From: Anthropogastromicrobium aceti
GTDB lineage: Bacteria > Bacillota > Clostridia > Lachnospirales > Lachnospiraceae
Direction: 5' to 3' (one strand)
Length of the DNA stretch: 64,000 nt
NCBI RefSeq assembly: GCF_025567095.1
Contig: NZ_JAOQJH010000020.1
In this document: piece by piece, positions 7,401 through 15,958 of the stretch
Position numbering within the stretch: position 1 is the first letter of the stretch
Layout: each line of letters begins with the position of its first letter
Made by a program: the position numbers and the translations under genes
The notes under the pieces: model-generated
What the model was told of the DNA's origin: nothing
The model's input: the letters and a program-made list of their open reading frames with translations, nothing else
Database searches by the model: none

Positions 7401-8384
7401 CGTCCTCTGGATATCGTATTAAACCCGTTGGGCGTACCTTCTCGTATGAACATCGGACAGGTGCTGGAGACTCATTTGAGTCTTGCTGCAAAAGCACTTG
7501 GATTTAATATTTCTACACCAGTATTTGATGGTGCAAGCGAGAGTGATATCCTTGATACTCTTGATCTGGCAAATGATTATGTTAACATGGAGTGGGATGA
7601 ATTCTACGAGAAATATAAGGATTCCCTGCGTGAAGATGTTATGGATTACCTTGGCACTCATCTGGAGCACAGAGAGCTGTGGAAGGGTGTTCCGATTCGC
7701 CGTGATGGTAAGGTAAGACTGCGTGACGGCCGTACCGGTGAGTATTTCGACAGCCCGGTAACAATCGGACACATGCACTACTTAAAGCTGCATCATCTGG
7801 TAGATGATAAGATCCATGCACGTTCAACAGGTCCTTACTCACTTGTTACCCAGCAGCCTCTTGGTGGTAAGGCACAGTTTGGTGGACAGCGTTTCGGAGA
7901 GATGGAGGTTTGGGCTCTCGAGGCGTATGGTGCCGCTTATACACTGCAGGAGATTCTGACTGTTAAGTCTGATGATGTTGTAGGACGTGTAAAGACATAT
8001 GAGGCAATTATCAAGGGCGAGAACATTCCTGAGCCAGGTGTACCGGAGTCCTTTAAGGTACTTCTTAAGGAATTACAGGCACTGGCACTTGATGTACGCG
8101 TACTGGATGCAGATAATAATGAAGTAGAAATTAAGGAAAGCACAGAGTATGGCAACACTGACTTCAGAAGTATTATGGAAGACGGTGGAAAGCGCCATTA
8201 TTCTGAGGAAGAATTCCAGAGAAACGGTTCTACCATTCAGGAAGTAAAGAATGGAGAGATTGCAGACGTTGATATGGATGCTTCCAATGCAGATGATTTT
8301 GATAAAGATGATATGGACGGGTCATTTGGGTCTGATGGATTTGATGCAGATGATTTTGATGATTTAGGAGACTCAGATAACTAA
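4485..8384 (+). CDS. rpoB: DNA-directed RNA polymerase subunit beta
   Basis: A 1299-residue beta subunit forming one pincer of RNA polymerase and most of the rifampicin pocket. Visible landmarks: the rifampicin region FGSSQLSQFMDQNNPLAEL (near 5950-6010) with wild-type D, H and S positions, the EGPNIGLI motif, KMAGRHGNKG, and the C-terminal clamp segment GGKAQFGGQRFGEMEVWALE. The last ~40 residues are a strongly acidic Asp-rich tail (DADDFDKDDMDG and DADDFDDLGDSDN). ATG at 4485 follows AGGGGTGAGC. It is 22 bases upstream of rpoC in one operon. No canonical rifampicin-resistance change is seen. Confidence 0.98.
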   Translation: MEKNRIRPVKSGRTFRMSYSKSNEVLEIPNLIAIQKDSYQWFLGDGLKEVFDDISPIVDFSGNLELRFGKFRLCPDEIKHTIEECKERDATYSAPLKVEVRLHNKETDTIKEHEIYIGDLPLMTDTGSFVINGAERVIVSQLVRSPGIYFTIDHDKTGKELYSSQVIPNRGAWLEYETDSNDIFYVRVDRTRKIPVTVLIRALGWGSNEQILEIFGEEPKLLATLEKDVSNDYKSGLLELYKKIRPGEPLSTDSASSLLQGMFFDVRRYDLARVGRYKYNKKLHFRNRLNGHILADDVVDVSTGEIIAEAGTTCNRAIATKIQNSGVPYVYVDAEGRRVKVLSNLMVDASEYLNLTEEELEAAGINELVYYPVLTQILEKGLEGDELMAELRANNAELIPKHIMKEDILGSINYCLNLEYGIGQDDDIDHLGNRRIRAVGELLQNQYRIGMSRMERVVRERMSTNDPSDLTPQSLINIKPVTAAVKEFFGSSQLSQFMDQNNPLAELTHKRRLSALGPGGLSRDRAGFEVRDVHYTHYGRMCPIETPEGPNIGLINSLATYARVNKYGFIEAPYRIVDKSDAQNPRVTDEVRYFTADEEDDFVVAQANEPLDSEGHFMNKMVSGRFREETSEFEQKNIDLMDVSPRMVFSVATSMIPFLQNDDANRALMGSNMQRQAVPLMLTEAPVVGTGMEDKAAYDSGVCVVAKHAGVVERSSSKLIIVKCDDGTRDEYRLTKFSRSNQSNCYNQRPIVFKDERVEAGQVLADGPSTKNGEIALGKNPLIGFMTWEGYNYEDAVLLSERLVQEDVYTSIHIEEYAAESRDTKLGPEEITRDVPGVGDEALKDLDDRGIIRIGAEVRAGDILVGKVTPKGETELTSEERLLRAIFGEKAREVRDTSLKLPHGAYGIVVDTKVFNRQNSDELAPGVNQVVRIYIAQKRKISVGDKMAGRHGNKGVVSRVLPVEDMPFLPNGRPLDIVLNPLGVPSRMNIGQVLETHLSLAAKALGFNISTPVFDGASESDILDTLDLANDYVNMEWDEFYEKYKDSLREDVMDYLGTHLEHRELWKGVPIRRDGKVRLRDGRTGEYFDSPVTIGHMHYLKLHHLVDDKIHARSTGPYSLVTQQPLGGKAQFGGQRFGEMEVWALEAYGAAYTLQEILTVKSDDVVGRVKTYEAIIKGENIPEPGVPESFKVLLKELQALALDVRVLDADNNEVEIKESTEYGNTDFRSIMEDGGKRHYSEEEFQRNGSTIQEVKNGEIADVDMDASNADDFDKDDMDGSFGSDGFDADDFDDLGDSDN

Positions 8385-8406
8385 GAGCCAGAAGGGAGAA
8401 CCATTT

Positions 8407-11400
8407 ATGCCGGAAAATAAAACCGATGGAGGACAGTCAATTGCTTTTGAGTCCATTAAGATTGGTCTTGCTTCCCCTGAGAAGATCAGAGAGTGGTCAA
8501 GAGGCGCTGTCACAAAGGCTGAAACAATTAACTACAGAACGCTGAAGCCGGAACCGGATGGCTTATTCTGTGAGCGTATTTTCGGACCGCAGAAGGACTG
8601 GGAGTGTCACTGCGGAAAGTATAAGAAGATTCGTTACAAGGATATGATTTGTGATCGTTGTGGTGTTGAGGTTACAAAGTCCAGTGTCCGCCGTGAGCGT
8701 ATGGGACATATCGAGCTGGCAGCTCCGGTTTCCCATATCTGGTATTTCAAGGGTATTCCGAGCCGTATGGGCCTGATCCTTGATATTTCACCAAGAAATC
8801 TTGATAAGATTTTATATTTTGCATCCTATGTCGTTCTTGACAGGGGTGAGTCTGATCTGAATTATAAGCAGGTACTCTCAGAGAGAGAGTACCGCGATGC
8901 AATCGAGCAGTACGGCTATGGCAAGTTCCGTGTAGGAATGGGTGCCGAGGCAATTCAGGAGCTGTTAAAGGCAATTGACCTTGAGAAGGATTCTGAGGAA
9001 CTTCGCGCAGAGCTTAAGGATGCATCAGGCCAGAAGCGTGCTCGTATCATCAAGAGATTAGAGGTTGTTGAGGCATTCCGTAATTCTGGAAATCGTCCTG
9101 AGTGGATGATTCTTGATGCTATCCCGGTTATGCCGCCGGATCTTCGTCCTATGGTTCAGCTGGATGGAGGAAGATTTGCAACATCTGATTTGAATGATCT
9201 GTATCGTCGTATTATTAATAGAAATAACCGTCTGGAAAGACTGCTTGAGTTAGGCGCTCCGGACATCATCGTGCGCAACGAGAAGCGTATGCTTCAGGAG
9301 GCAGTTGATGCCCTGATCGATAACGGTCGTCGTGGACGTGCCGTAACAGGACCTGGAAATCGTAACTTAAAGTCTCTTTCTGATATGTTAAAGGGTAAGC
9401 AGGGACGTTTCCGTCAGAACCTGTTAGGTAAGCGTGTTGACTATTCTGGTCGTTCCGTTATCGTCGTAGGACCAGAGTTAAAGATTTATCAGTGTGGTCT
9501 TCCGAAGGAGATGGCAATCGAGCTGTTCAAGCCTTTCGTTATGAAGGAGCTTGTTGAGAACGGTTCTGCTCACAATATCAAGAGTGCAAAGAAGATGGTA
9601 GAGCGTCTTGAGACAAAGGTTTGGGATGTGCTTGAGAACGTAATTAAAGAGCATCCTGTTATGTTAAACCGTGCACCTACACTTCACAGACTTGGTATTC
9701 AGGCATTCGAGCCAATCCTTGTTGAAGGTAAGGCAATTAAGCTTCATCCGCTTGTTTGTACCGCATTCAACGCCGACTTCGATGGAGACCAGATGGCTGT
9801 CCATCTGCCGCTGTCCTTAGAGGCACAGGCAGAGTGCCGTTTCATGCTGCTGTCCCCGAACAACCTGTTAAAGCCGTCTGATGGAGGTCCTGTAGCAGTT
9901 CCTTCTCAGGATATGGTCCTTGGTATTTATTACCTGACTCAGGAAAGACCAGGTGCAAAGGGCGAGGGCATGTGCTTTAAGAGTATGGACGAGGCACTGC
10001 TTGCATATGAGAATGGCTGCATTACATTCCACAGCAGAATCAAGATTCGTGTAAGAAAGACAATGGCAGATGGCACTGTTCTTCAGGATACACTTGATAC
10101 TACACTTGGAAGAAGTATGTTTAATGAAATCCTTCCACAGGATTTAGGATATGTAGACAGAAGCATTCCAGAGAACGCATTAAAGCTTGAGGTTGACTTC
10201 CATGTCGGCAAGAAGCAGTTAAAGCAGATTCTGGAGAAGGTTATCAATACACACGGAGCAACAAAGACTGCTGAAGTTCTTGACTCCATTAAGGCAATGG
10301 GTTACAAGTACTCAACAAGAGCAGCTATGACCGTATCCATATCTGATATGACAGTTCCGCCGCAGAAGCCAGAGATGATTAAGAAGGCTCAGGCAACTGT
10401 TGACCAGATTGCAAAGCACTACAAGATGGGTTGGATCACCGATGAGGAGCGTTACAACCAGGTTATCAAGACTTGGGAAGCAACTGATAAGGAGCTGACA
10501 AAGGCACTTCTTGATGGTCTTGATAAGTACAACAACATCTTCATGATGGCTGACTCTGGTGCCCGTGGTTCTGATAAGCAGATCAAACAGCTGGCTGGTA
10601 TGCGTGGACTTATGGCAAACACAACTGGTAAGGCAATCGAACTTCCTATTAAATCAAACTTCCGTGAAGGTCTTGACGTATTGGAGTACTTCATTTCCGC
10701 TCATGGTGCAAGAAAGGGTATGTCCGATACCGCACTTCGTACCGCTGACTCTGGTTACTTGACAAGACGTCTTGTTGATGTATCTCAGCAGCTTATGGTT
10801 CGTGAGATGGATTGTTGTGAAGGAAAGAACATTCCATATATGGAAATCGGTTCCTTTATGAATGGTCAGGAAGTTGTTGAGCAGCTTCAGGAGCGTATGA
10901 CCGGCAGATTTATCGCAGAGACAATTGTTGATCCTGATACAGGAGAAGAAATTATTCACGAAAACTGCATGGTAACACCAAAGCGTGCTGCAAAGATTAT
11001 GAATGCACTTGAGCGCATGGGCAGACATACAGTAAAGATCCGTACTGTTCTTAGCTGCCGTTCCCATGTGGGAATTTGTGCAAAGTGTTATGGTTCTAAC
11101 CTGGCAACAGGACAGGCTGTACAGATCGGTGAGGCTGTTGGTATTATCGCAGCTCAGTCTATCGGTGAGCCTGGTACACAGCTGACCATGAGAACCTTCC
11201 ATAGTGGTGGTGTTGCCGGCGGCGATATCACACAGGGTCTTCCTCGTGTCGAGGAGCTTTTCGAGGCACGTAAGCCAAAGGGTGTTGCAATCGTAACTGA
11301 GATTGGCGGTATTGCTACTGTTAAGGATGTCAAGAAGAAGAGAGAGATTATCGTAACAAATCCGGAGAGCGGAGAGTCAAAGACTTATATGATCCCATAT

Positions 11401-12180
11401 GATGCAAGAATCCGTCCGATCGACGGCAAGGTAATAAATGCCGGTGATCCTCTGACAGAAGGTAGCATCAACCCGCATGATATCCTGCGTATTCAGGGTG
11501 TTCGTGCCGTACAGGATTACATGCTTCAGGAAGTTCAGCGTGTATATCGTCTGCAGGGTGTTGAGATCAACGATAAGCATATCGAAGTAATTGTTCGTCA
11601 GATGTTAAAGAAGATCCGTATCGAGAGAAGCGGAGATGCCGATGTTCTTCCAGGAGTATCTATGGATGTTCTTGATTTTGACGATATGAACGAGAAGCTT
11701 GTCGAGGAAGGTAAGGAGCCAGCAGAAGGAAAGCAGATTATGCTTGGTATCACAAAGGCATCTCTTGCAACAAACTCCTTCCTGTCAGCAGCATCCTTCC
11801 AGGAGACTACAAAGGCTCTGACCGATGCAGCTATCAATGGCAAGGTTGACCCGCTGCTTGGTATGAAGGAAAATGTTATCATCGGTAAGCTGCTTCCAGT
11901 AGGTACTGGTATGAAGCGTTATCGCAATCTGGAACTCAATACAGATTATCAGCAGTCTGATATTGTTGATTTCTCTGATGATGAGACTGAGACTGCAGGT
12001 GATGATACTATCGAGCTTTCTGAGGATTTTGATGAGTCTGATGATGCAGACGAGGCTGTAAAGGCAGCTGAGGAAGCATTTGCAGATGATGATGATACAG
12101 ATGCAGATATAGACACAGATGATTTCGATGAGGAATATTTAAAGGCATTTTCTAAATCAGATGATTCTGATGCAAAATAA
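8407..12180 (+). CDS. rpoC: DNA-directed RNA polymerase subunit beta'
   Basis: A 1257-residue beta' subunit containing the catalytic Mg2+ motif NADFDGDQMAVH (near 9766-9800), an N-terminal zinc site (CHCGKYKK...CDRCGVE), a second zinc site (CRSHVGICAKC), and the trigger-loop region with SIGEPGTQLTMRTFHSGG. The C-terminus (~last 90 residues) is rich in Asp/Glu (DDDDTDADIDTDDFDEEY), echoing the tail of RpoB. It is co-transcribed with rpoB and followed by a strong terminator. Confidence 0.98.
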   Translation: MPENKTDGGQSIAFESIKIGLASPEKIREWSRGAVTKAETINYRTLKPEPDGLFCERIFGPQKDWECHCGKYKKIRYKDMICDRCGVEVTKSSVRRERMGHIELAAPVSHIWYFKGIPSRMGLILDISPRNLDKILYFASYVVLDRGESDLNYKQVLSEREYRDAIEQYGYGKFRVGMGAEAIQELLKAIDLEKDSEELRAELKDASGQKRARIIKRLEVVEAFRNSGNRPEWMILDAIPVMPPDLRPMVQLDGGRFATSDLNDLYRRIINRNNRLERLLELGAPDIIVRNEKRMLQEAVDALIDNGRRGRAVTGPGNRNLKSLSDMLKGKQGRFRQNLLGKRVDYSGRSVIVVGPELKIYQCGLPKEMAIELFKPFVMKELVENGSAHNIKSAKKMVERLETKVWDVLENVIKEHPVMLNRAPTLHRLGIQAFEPILVEGKAIKLHPLVCTAFNADFDGDQMAVHLPLSLEAQAECRFMLLSPNNLLKPSDGGPVAVPSQDMVLGIYYLTQERPGAKGEGMCFKSMDEALLAYENGCITFHSRIKIRVRKTMADGTVLQDTLDTTLGRSMFNEILPQDLGYVDRSIPENALKLEVDFHVGKKQLKQILEKVINTHGATKTAEVLDSIKAMGYKYSTRAAMTVSISDMTVPPQKPEMIKKAQATVDQIAKHYKMGWITDEERYNQVIKTWEATDKELTKALLDGLDKYNNIFMMADSGARGSDKQIKQLAGMRGLMANTTGKAIELPIKSNFREGLDVLEYFISAHGARKGMSDTALRTADSGYLTRRLVDVSQQLMVREMDCCEGKNIPYMEIGSFMNGQEVVEQLQERMTGRFIAETIVDPDTGEEIIHENCMVTPKRAAKIMNALERMGRHTVKIRTVLSCRSHVGICAKCYGSNLATGQAVQIGEAVGIIAAQSIGEPGTQLTMRTFHSGGVAGGDITQGLPRVEELFEARKPKGVAIVTEIGGIATVKDVKKKREIIVTNPESGESKTYMIPYDARIRPIDGKVINAGDPLTEGSINPHDILRIQGVRAVQDYMLQEVQRVYRLQGVEINDKHIEVIVRQMLKKIRIERSGDADVLPGVSMDVLDFDDMNEKLVEEGKEPAEGKQIMLGITKASLATNSFLSAASFQETTKALTDAAINGKVDPLLGMKENVIIGKLLPVGTGMKRYRNLELNTDYQQSDIVDFSDDETETAGDDTIELSEDFDESDDADEAVKAAEEAFADDDDTDADIDTDDFDEEYLKAFSKSDDSDAK

Positions 12181-12190
12181 AATATAAAAA

Positions 12191-12230
12191 AAGCTGTTCC
12201 GGTGGCAATGCTGTCGGGGCAGCTTTTTTT
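12191..12230 (+). terminator. Terminator of rpoBC
   Basis: AAGCTGTTCCG (12191-12201) pairs with CGGGGCAGCTT (12215-12225), followed by Ts to 12230. Confidence 0.85.
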
Positions 12231-12325
12231 AGATAAGCCAATATTGCACCGAAGAGCTTTCGTAACATGACGCATGAACATTAACAAAAATGTTGATAAA
12301 AATGTGTAAAAACTTGAATTTCCTA

Positions 12326-12354
12326 TTGACAGAAAAATATAAAGGATATATAAT
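12326..12354 (+). promoter_or_regulatory. Promoter of rpsL-rpsG-fusA
   Basis: Consensus TTGACA (12326-12331), 17-bp spacer, consensus TATAAT (12349-12354). The ~95-base leader to rpsL contains GGAAGC-AAAAT-GCTGTCC, a possible small hairpin. Confidence 0.9.
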
Positions 12355-12454
12355 TTAAAGGCATGTGGCCTTGGAAGCAAAATGCTGTCCAACAACCGGG
12401 CTTGCATGATTCATTACATTATAATGTTTTTAATTTCCGCAGGAGGTGAAACGG

Positions 12455-12877
12455 ATGCCTACATTTAATCAGTTAGTTAGAAAAGGAAGACAGACTCTGC
12501 AGAAGAAGTCTACTGCTCCGGCACTTCAGAAGGGATATAACTCCTTAAAGAAGAAGTCTACCGACAAGAGTGCTCCGCAGAAGAGAGGTGTTTGTACTGC
12601 AGTTAAGACAGCTACTCCTAAGAAGCCGAACTCAGCTCTTAGAAAGATCGCCAGAGTACGTCTTTCCAATGGAATCGAAGTAACAAGCTACATCCCAGGT
12701 GAGGGACATAACCTTCAGGAGCATAGCGTAGTTCTGATCCGTGGCGGCCGTGTTAAGGACTTACCAGGTACCAGATACCATATCGTAAGAGGAACCCTTG
12801 ATACAGCAGGTGTTGCTAAGAGACGCCAGGCTCGTTCTAAGTACGGTGCTAAGAGACCGAAGGACGCTAAGAAATAA
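12455..12877 (+). CDS. rpsL: 30S ribosomal protein S12
   Basis: A 140-residue S12 of the decoding centre. The loops TPKKPNSALRKIARV and GRVKDLPGTRYH carry the lysines whose change gives streptomycin resistance; both are wild type here. ATG at 12455 is chosen over an in-frame upstream start 9 bases earlier, because GGAGGTGAAACGG gives proper spacing and MPTFNQLVRKGR is the family start. First gene of the str operon. Confidence 0.97.
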   Translation: MPTFNQLVRKGRQTLQKKSTAPALQKGYNSLKKKSTDKSAPQKRGVCTAVKTATPKKPNSALRKIARVRLSNGIEVTSYIPGEGHNLQEHSVVLIRGGRVKDLPGTRYHIVRGTLDTAGVAKRRQARSKYGAKRPKDAKK

Positions 12878-13151
12878 TTTTAATTAAAACTAAATAAAAC
12901 GCATTTTAATTAAGAAGAGATTCTTGCGCAAAACAAGTAAGTAAGTGTACCACTTTTTTTGATTAGTGCCGGCATTCGAACAATACCTTCCTGGCGGTTG
13001 CAGGAGATAGAAAGGTACAGCCAAGTGTGCGTCGAGGACGCTGCTTGTGTTGGAGAAACAAGAACCGAGCGCGAACACAAAGATGGATGTGAGTACCGAT
13101 GAGATAACTGAGAGGCGAAAGCCTCGTATTGTAGTTAAGGAGGGAAGTATC
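12878..13151 (+). promoter_or_regulatory. Structured rpsL-rpsG intercistronic region, candidate S7 control site
   Basis: A 274-base spacer, long for this operon. It contains cttgtgtt/aacacaaag pairing (around 13045-13082) and, just before the rpsG ribosome binding site, GAGGC-GAAA-GCCTC (13112-13125) extended by aact (13106-13109) with agtt (13133-13136). In E. coli S7 regulates the str operon through the rpsL-rpsG spacer; the same role is inferred here, not shown. A weak hairpin aagtg-tac-cactt with a T run occurs near 12945-12960. I see no promoter in it. Confidence 0.45.
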
Positions 13152-13622
13152 GTGCCACGTAAAGGACATACTCAGAAGAGAGACGTATTAGCAGATCCGT
13201 TATACAACAATAAGGTTGTTACAAAGCTGATCAACAACATTATGTTAGACGGTAAGAAGGGTGTTGCCCAGAAGATCGTTTATGGCGCTTTCAACAAGGT
13301 TGAGGAAAAGACCGGAAAGCCAGCTGTAGAAGTTTTCGAAGAGGCAATGAACAATGTAATGCCAGTTCTCGAGGTTAAGGCTAAGAGAATCGGTGGAGCA
13401 ACTTATCAGGTTCCGATCGAGGTTAAGCCAGAAAGAAGACAGGCTCTTGCTCTTCGTTGGTTAACCATGTTCTCCCGTAAGAGAGGCGAGAAGACCATGG
13501 AAGATAAGCTTGCAAACGAGATCATGGATGCAGCAAATGGAACAGGTTCCGCTGTAAAGAGAAAGGAAGATATGCACAAGATGGCAGATGCAAACAAGGC
13601 GTTTGCTCACTATCGTTTCTAA
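13152..13622 (+). CDS. rpsG: 30S ribosomal protein S7
   Basis: A 156-residue S7, exactly the common bacterial length, which nucleates assembly of the 30S head. It starts at GTG (VPRKGHTQKRDVL) with AAGGAGGG 8 bases upstream. The frame stays open for 35 codons upstream, but that part does not resemble any S7 N-terminus. Core motifs KRIGGATYQVPIEVKPERRQ and ALRWLTMFSRKRGE are present. Confidence 0.96.
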   Translation: MPRKGHTQKRDVLADPLYNNKVVTKLINNIMLDGKKGVAQKIVYGAFNKVEEKTGKPAVEVFEEAMNNVMPVLEVKAKRIGGATYQVPIEVKPERRQALALRWLTMFSRKRGEKTMEDKLANEIMDAANGTGSAVKRKEDMHKMADANKAFAHYRF

Positions 13623-13668
13623 TAGTTGCATTATCTGATATTTACAGCAAGTTAAGGAGGAAAAAATC

Positions 13669-15786
13669 TTGGCTGGAAGAGAATATCCATTGGAGAGAAC
13701 CAGAAATATTGGAATTATGGCTCATATCGATGCAGGTAAGACTACTCTGACTGAGCGTATTCTGTATTATACTGGAGTTAATTATAAGATTGGTGATACA
13801 CATGAGGGTACTGCTACCATGGACTGGATGGCTCAGGAGCAGGAGAGAGGTATCACAATCACATCTGCAGCTACTACCTGTCACTGGACACTGGAAGAAA
13901 ACTGCAAGCCGAAGCCAGGTGCTCTGGAGCATCGTATCAACATCATTGATACCCCAGGACACGTTGACTTTACTGTAGAGGTTGAGCGTTCCCTTCGTGT
14001 ACTTGATGGCGCCGTTGGCGTTTTCTGTGCAAAGGGTGGTGTTGAGCCTCAGTCCGAGAACGTATGGCGTCAGGCTGATACCTATAACGTACCGAGAATG
14101 GCATTCATCAATAAGATGGATATCCTTGGTGCAAACTTCTACGGTGCTGTTGAGCAGATCCGTACCAGATTAGGTAAGAACGCAATCGTTCTTCAGCTTC
14201 CAATCGGTAAGGAAGATGATTTCCAGGGAATCATCGACCTGTTCGAGATGAAAGCTTATATTTACAATGATGATAAGGGTAATGATATCACCATCTGCGA
14301 TATTCCGGAAGATATGAAGGAGCAGGCAGAGGAGTATCATACCGAGTTGATCGAGAAGATCTGTGAGCTTGATGATGACCTGATGATGCAGTATCTTGAG
14401 GGTGAAGAGATCGCAGTTGCTGATCTGAAGGCTGCTCTTCGTAAAGGCTGCTGCAATTGTACCGCTATTCCGGTATGCTGTGGTAGTGCTTATCGTAACA
14501 AGGGTGTTCAGAAGCTTCTGGATGCAATCATCGAGTATATGCCAGCTCCAACCGACATCCCGTCAATCAAGGGTGTTGATATGGACGGAAACGAAGTTGT
14601 AAGACATTCTTCTGATGAAGAGCCATTTGCAGCTCTGGCATTCAAGATCATGGCTGACCCATTTGTTGGTAAGTTAGCTTACTTCAGAGTTTACTCCGGT
14701 ACTCTGAACTCCGGTTCCTATGTATACAATGCTACAAAGGATAAGAAGGAGCGTGTAGGCCGTATTCTTCAGATGCACGCTAATAAGCGTATGGAGCTTG
14801 ATAAGGTTTACTCCGGAGATATCGCAGCAGCTGTTGGTTTCAAGATCACAACTACTGGTGATACAATCTGTGATGAGCAGCATCCAGTAATCCTTGAGTC
14901 TATGGAGTTCCCAGAGCCAGTTATCGAGTTGGCTATCGAGCCGAAGACTAAGGCTGGACAGCAGAAGATGGGCGAGGCTCTTGCAAAGTTGGCTGAGGAG
15001 GATCCGACCTTCCGTCAGCACACTGATCAGGAAACTGGACAGACCATCATCGCTGGTATGGGTGAGCTTCATCTGGAGATCATTGTTGACCGTCTGCTTC
15101 GTGAGTTCAAGGTTGAGGCAAACGTTGGTGCACCTCAGGTTGCTTACAAGGAAGCAATCACTAAGGCTGTTGATGTAGATAGCAAGTATGCTAAGCAGTC
15201 TGGTGGTCGTGGACAGTACGGTCATTGTAAGGTACACTTCACACCAATGGATTACAACGGAGAAGAACTGTTCCAGTTCAAGTCTTCTGTTGTTGGTGGT
15301 GCTATTCCGAAGGAATACATCCCGGCTGTTGGCGAAGGTATCGAAGAGGCTACTAAGAGCGGTATCCTTGGCGGTTACCCGGTTATCGGTGTATGCGCTG
15401 ATGTATACGACGGTTCTTATCATGAAGTCGATTCTTCTGAAATGGCATTCCACATTGCTGGTTCTATGGCATTCAAGGAAGCTATGCAGAAGGCATCCCC
15501 AGTCCTTCTTGAGCCTATCATGAAGGTTGAGGTTACTATGCCTGAGGAATACATGGGTGACGTTATCGGTGATATCAACTCCCGTCGTGGCCGTATCGAG
15601 GGTATGGATGACCTAGGCGGTGGAAAGATCGTTAGAGGTTATGTTCCGCTGGCTGAGATGTTCGGCTATTCCACAGACCTGCGTTCTAAGACTCAGGGTC
15701 GTGGTAACTACTCTATGTTCTTTGAGAAGTATGAGCCAGTTCCGAAGAATGTTCAGGAGAAGGTTCTGAGCGCAAAGAACAAATAA
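13669..15786 (+). CDS. fusA: Elongation factor G
   Basis: A 705-residue translational GTPase driving translocation. G1 is AHIDAGKTT (residues 18-26), G3 DTPGHVDF, G4 NKMD; domains II-V follow, with GRGQYGHCKVHFTP in domain IV. It starts at TTG behind AAGGAGG. Length and order match bacterial EF-G1 within an intact str operon. It is followed by a separate promoter for tuf. Confidence 0.97.
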   Translation: MAGREYPLERTRNIGIMAHIDAGKTTLTERILYYTGVNYKIGDTHEGTATMDWMAQEQERGITITSAATTCHWTLEENCKPKPGALEHRINIIDTPGHVDFTVEVERSLRVLDGAVGVFCAKGGVEPQSENVWRQADTYNVPRMAFINKMDILGANFYGAVEQIRTRLGKNAIVLQLPIGKEDDFQGIIDLFEMKAYIYNDDKGNDITICDIPEDMKEQAEEYHTELIEKICELDDDLMMQYLEGEEIAVADLKAALRKGCCNCTAIPVCCGSAYRNKGVQKLLDAIIEYMPAPTDIPSIKGVDMDGNEVVRHSSDEEPFAALAFKIMADPFVGKLAYFRVYSGTLNSGSYVYNATKDKKERVGRILQMHANKRMELDKVYSGDIAAAVGFKITTTGDTICDEQHPVILESMEFPEPVIELAIEPKTKAGQQKMGEALAKLAEEDPTFRQHTDQETGQTIIAGMGELHLEIIVDRLLREFKVEANVGAPQVAYKEAITKAVDVDSKYAKQSGGRGQYGHCKVHFTPMDYNGEELFQFKSSVVGGAIPKEYIPAVGEGIEEATKSGILGGYPVIGVCADVYDGSYHEVDSSEMAFHIAGSMAFKEAMQKASPVLLEPIMKVEVTMPEEYMGDVIGDINSRRGRIEGMDDLGGGKIVRGYVPLAEMFGYSTDLRSKTQGRGNYSMFFEKYEPVPKNVQEKVLSAKNK

Positions 15787-15861
15787 ACAAAATCATAATG
15801 CTGTGCAGCTTGTCTGCACGGCATATAATGATAAAATTTTTATTATTTCCTAAAATTAGAC

Positions 15862-15890
15862 TTGAAAAAGTTCTCATTATGTAATATACT
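15862..15890 (+). promoter_or_regulatory. Promoter of tuf
   Basis: TTGAAA (15862-15867), 17-bp spacer, TATACT (15885-15890), in the 172-base fusA-tuf spacer. It allows tuf to be expressed above the rest of the str operon. Confidence 0.75.
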
Positions 15891-15958
15891 GAGAGTAGTG
15901 TCAGTCTAACACAAGACATTTATGCCCTCTGGGCAATATTTAAGGAGGAATTTCAATC

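Noticed and set aside
13047..13151. In-frame N-terminal extension of S7
   Set aside because: The frame is open, but the protein part has no similarity to S7, and a good ribosome binding site precedes the GTG at 13152, which gives the standard 156 residues.
14674..15453. Minus-strand ORF of 259 codons opposite fusA
   Set aside because: It lies entirely within the conserved fusA coding region and has no start signal; a shadow frame.
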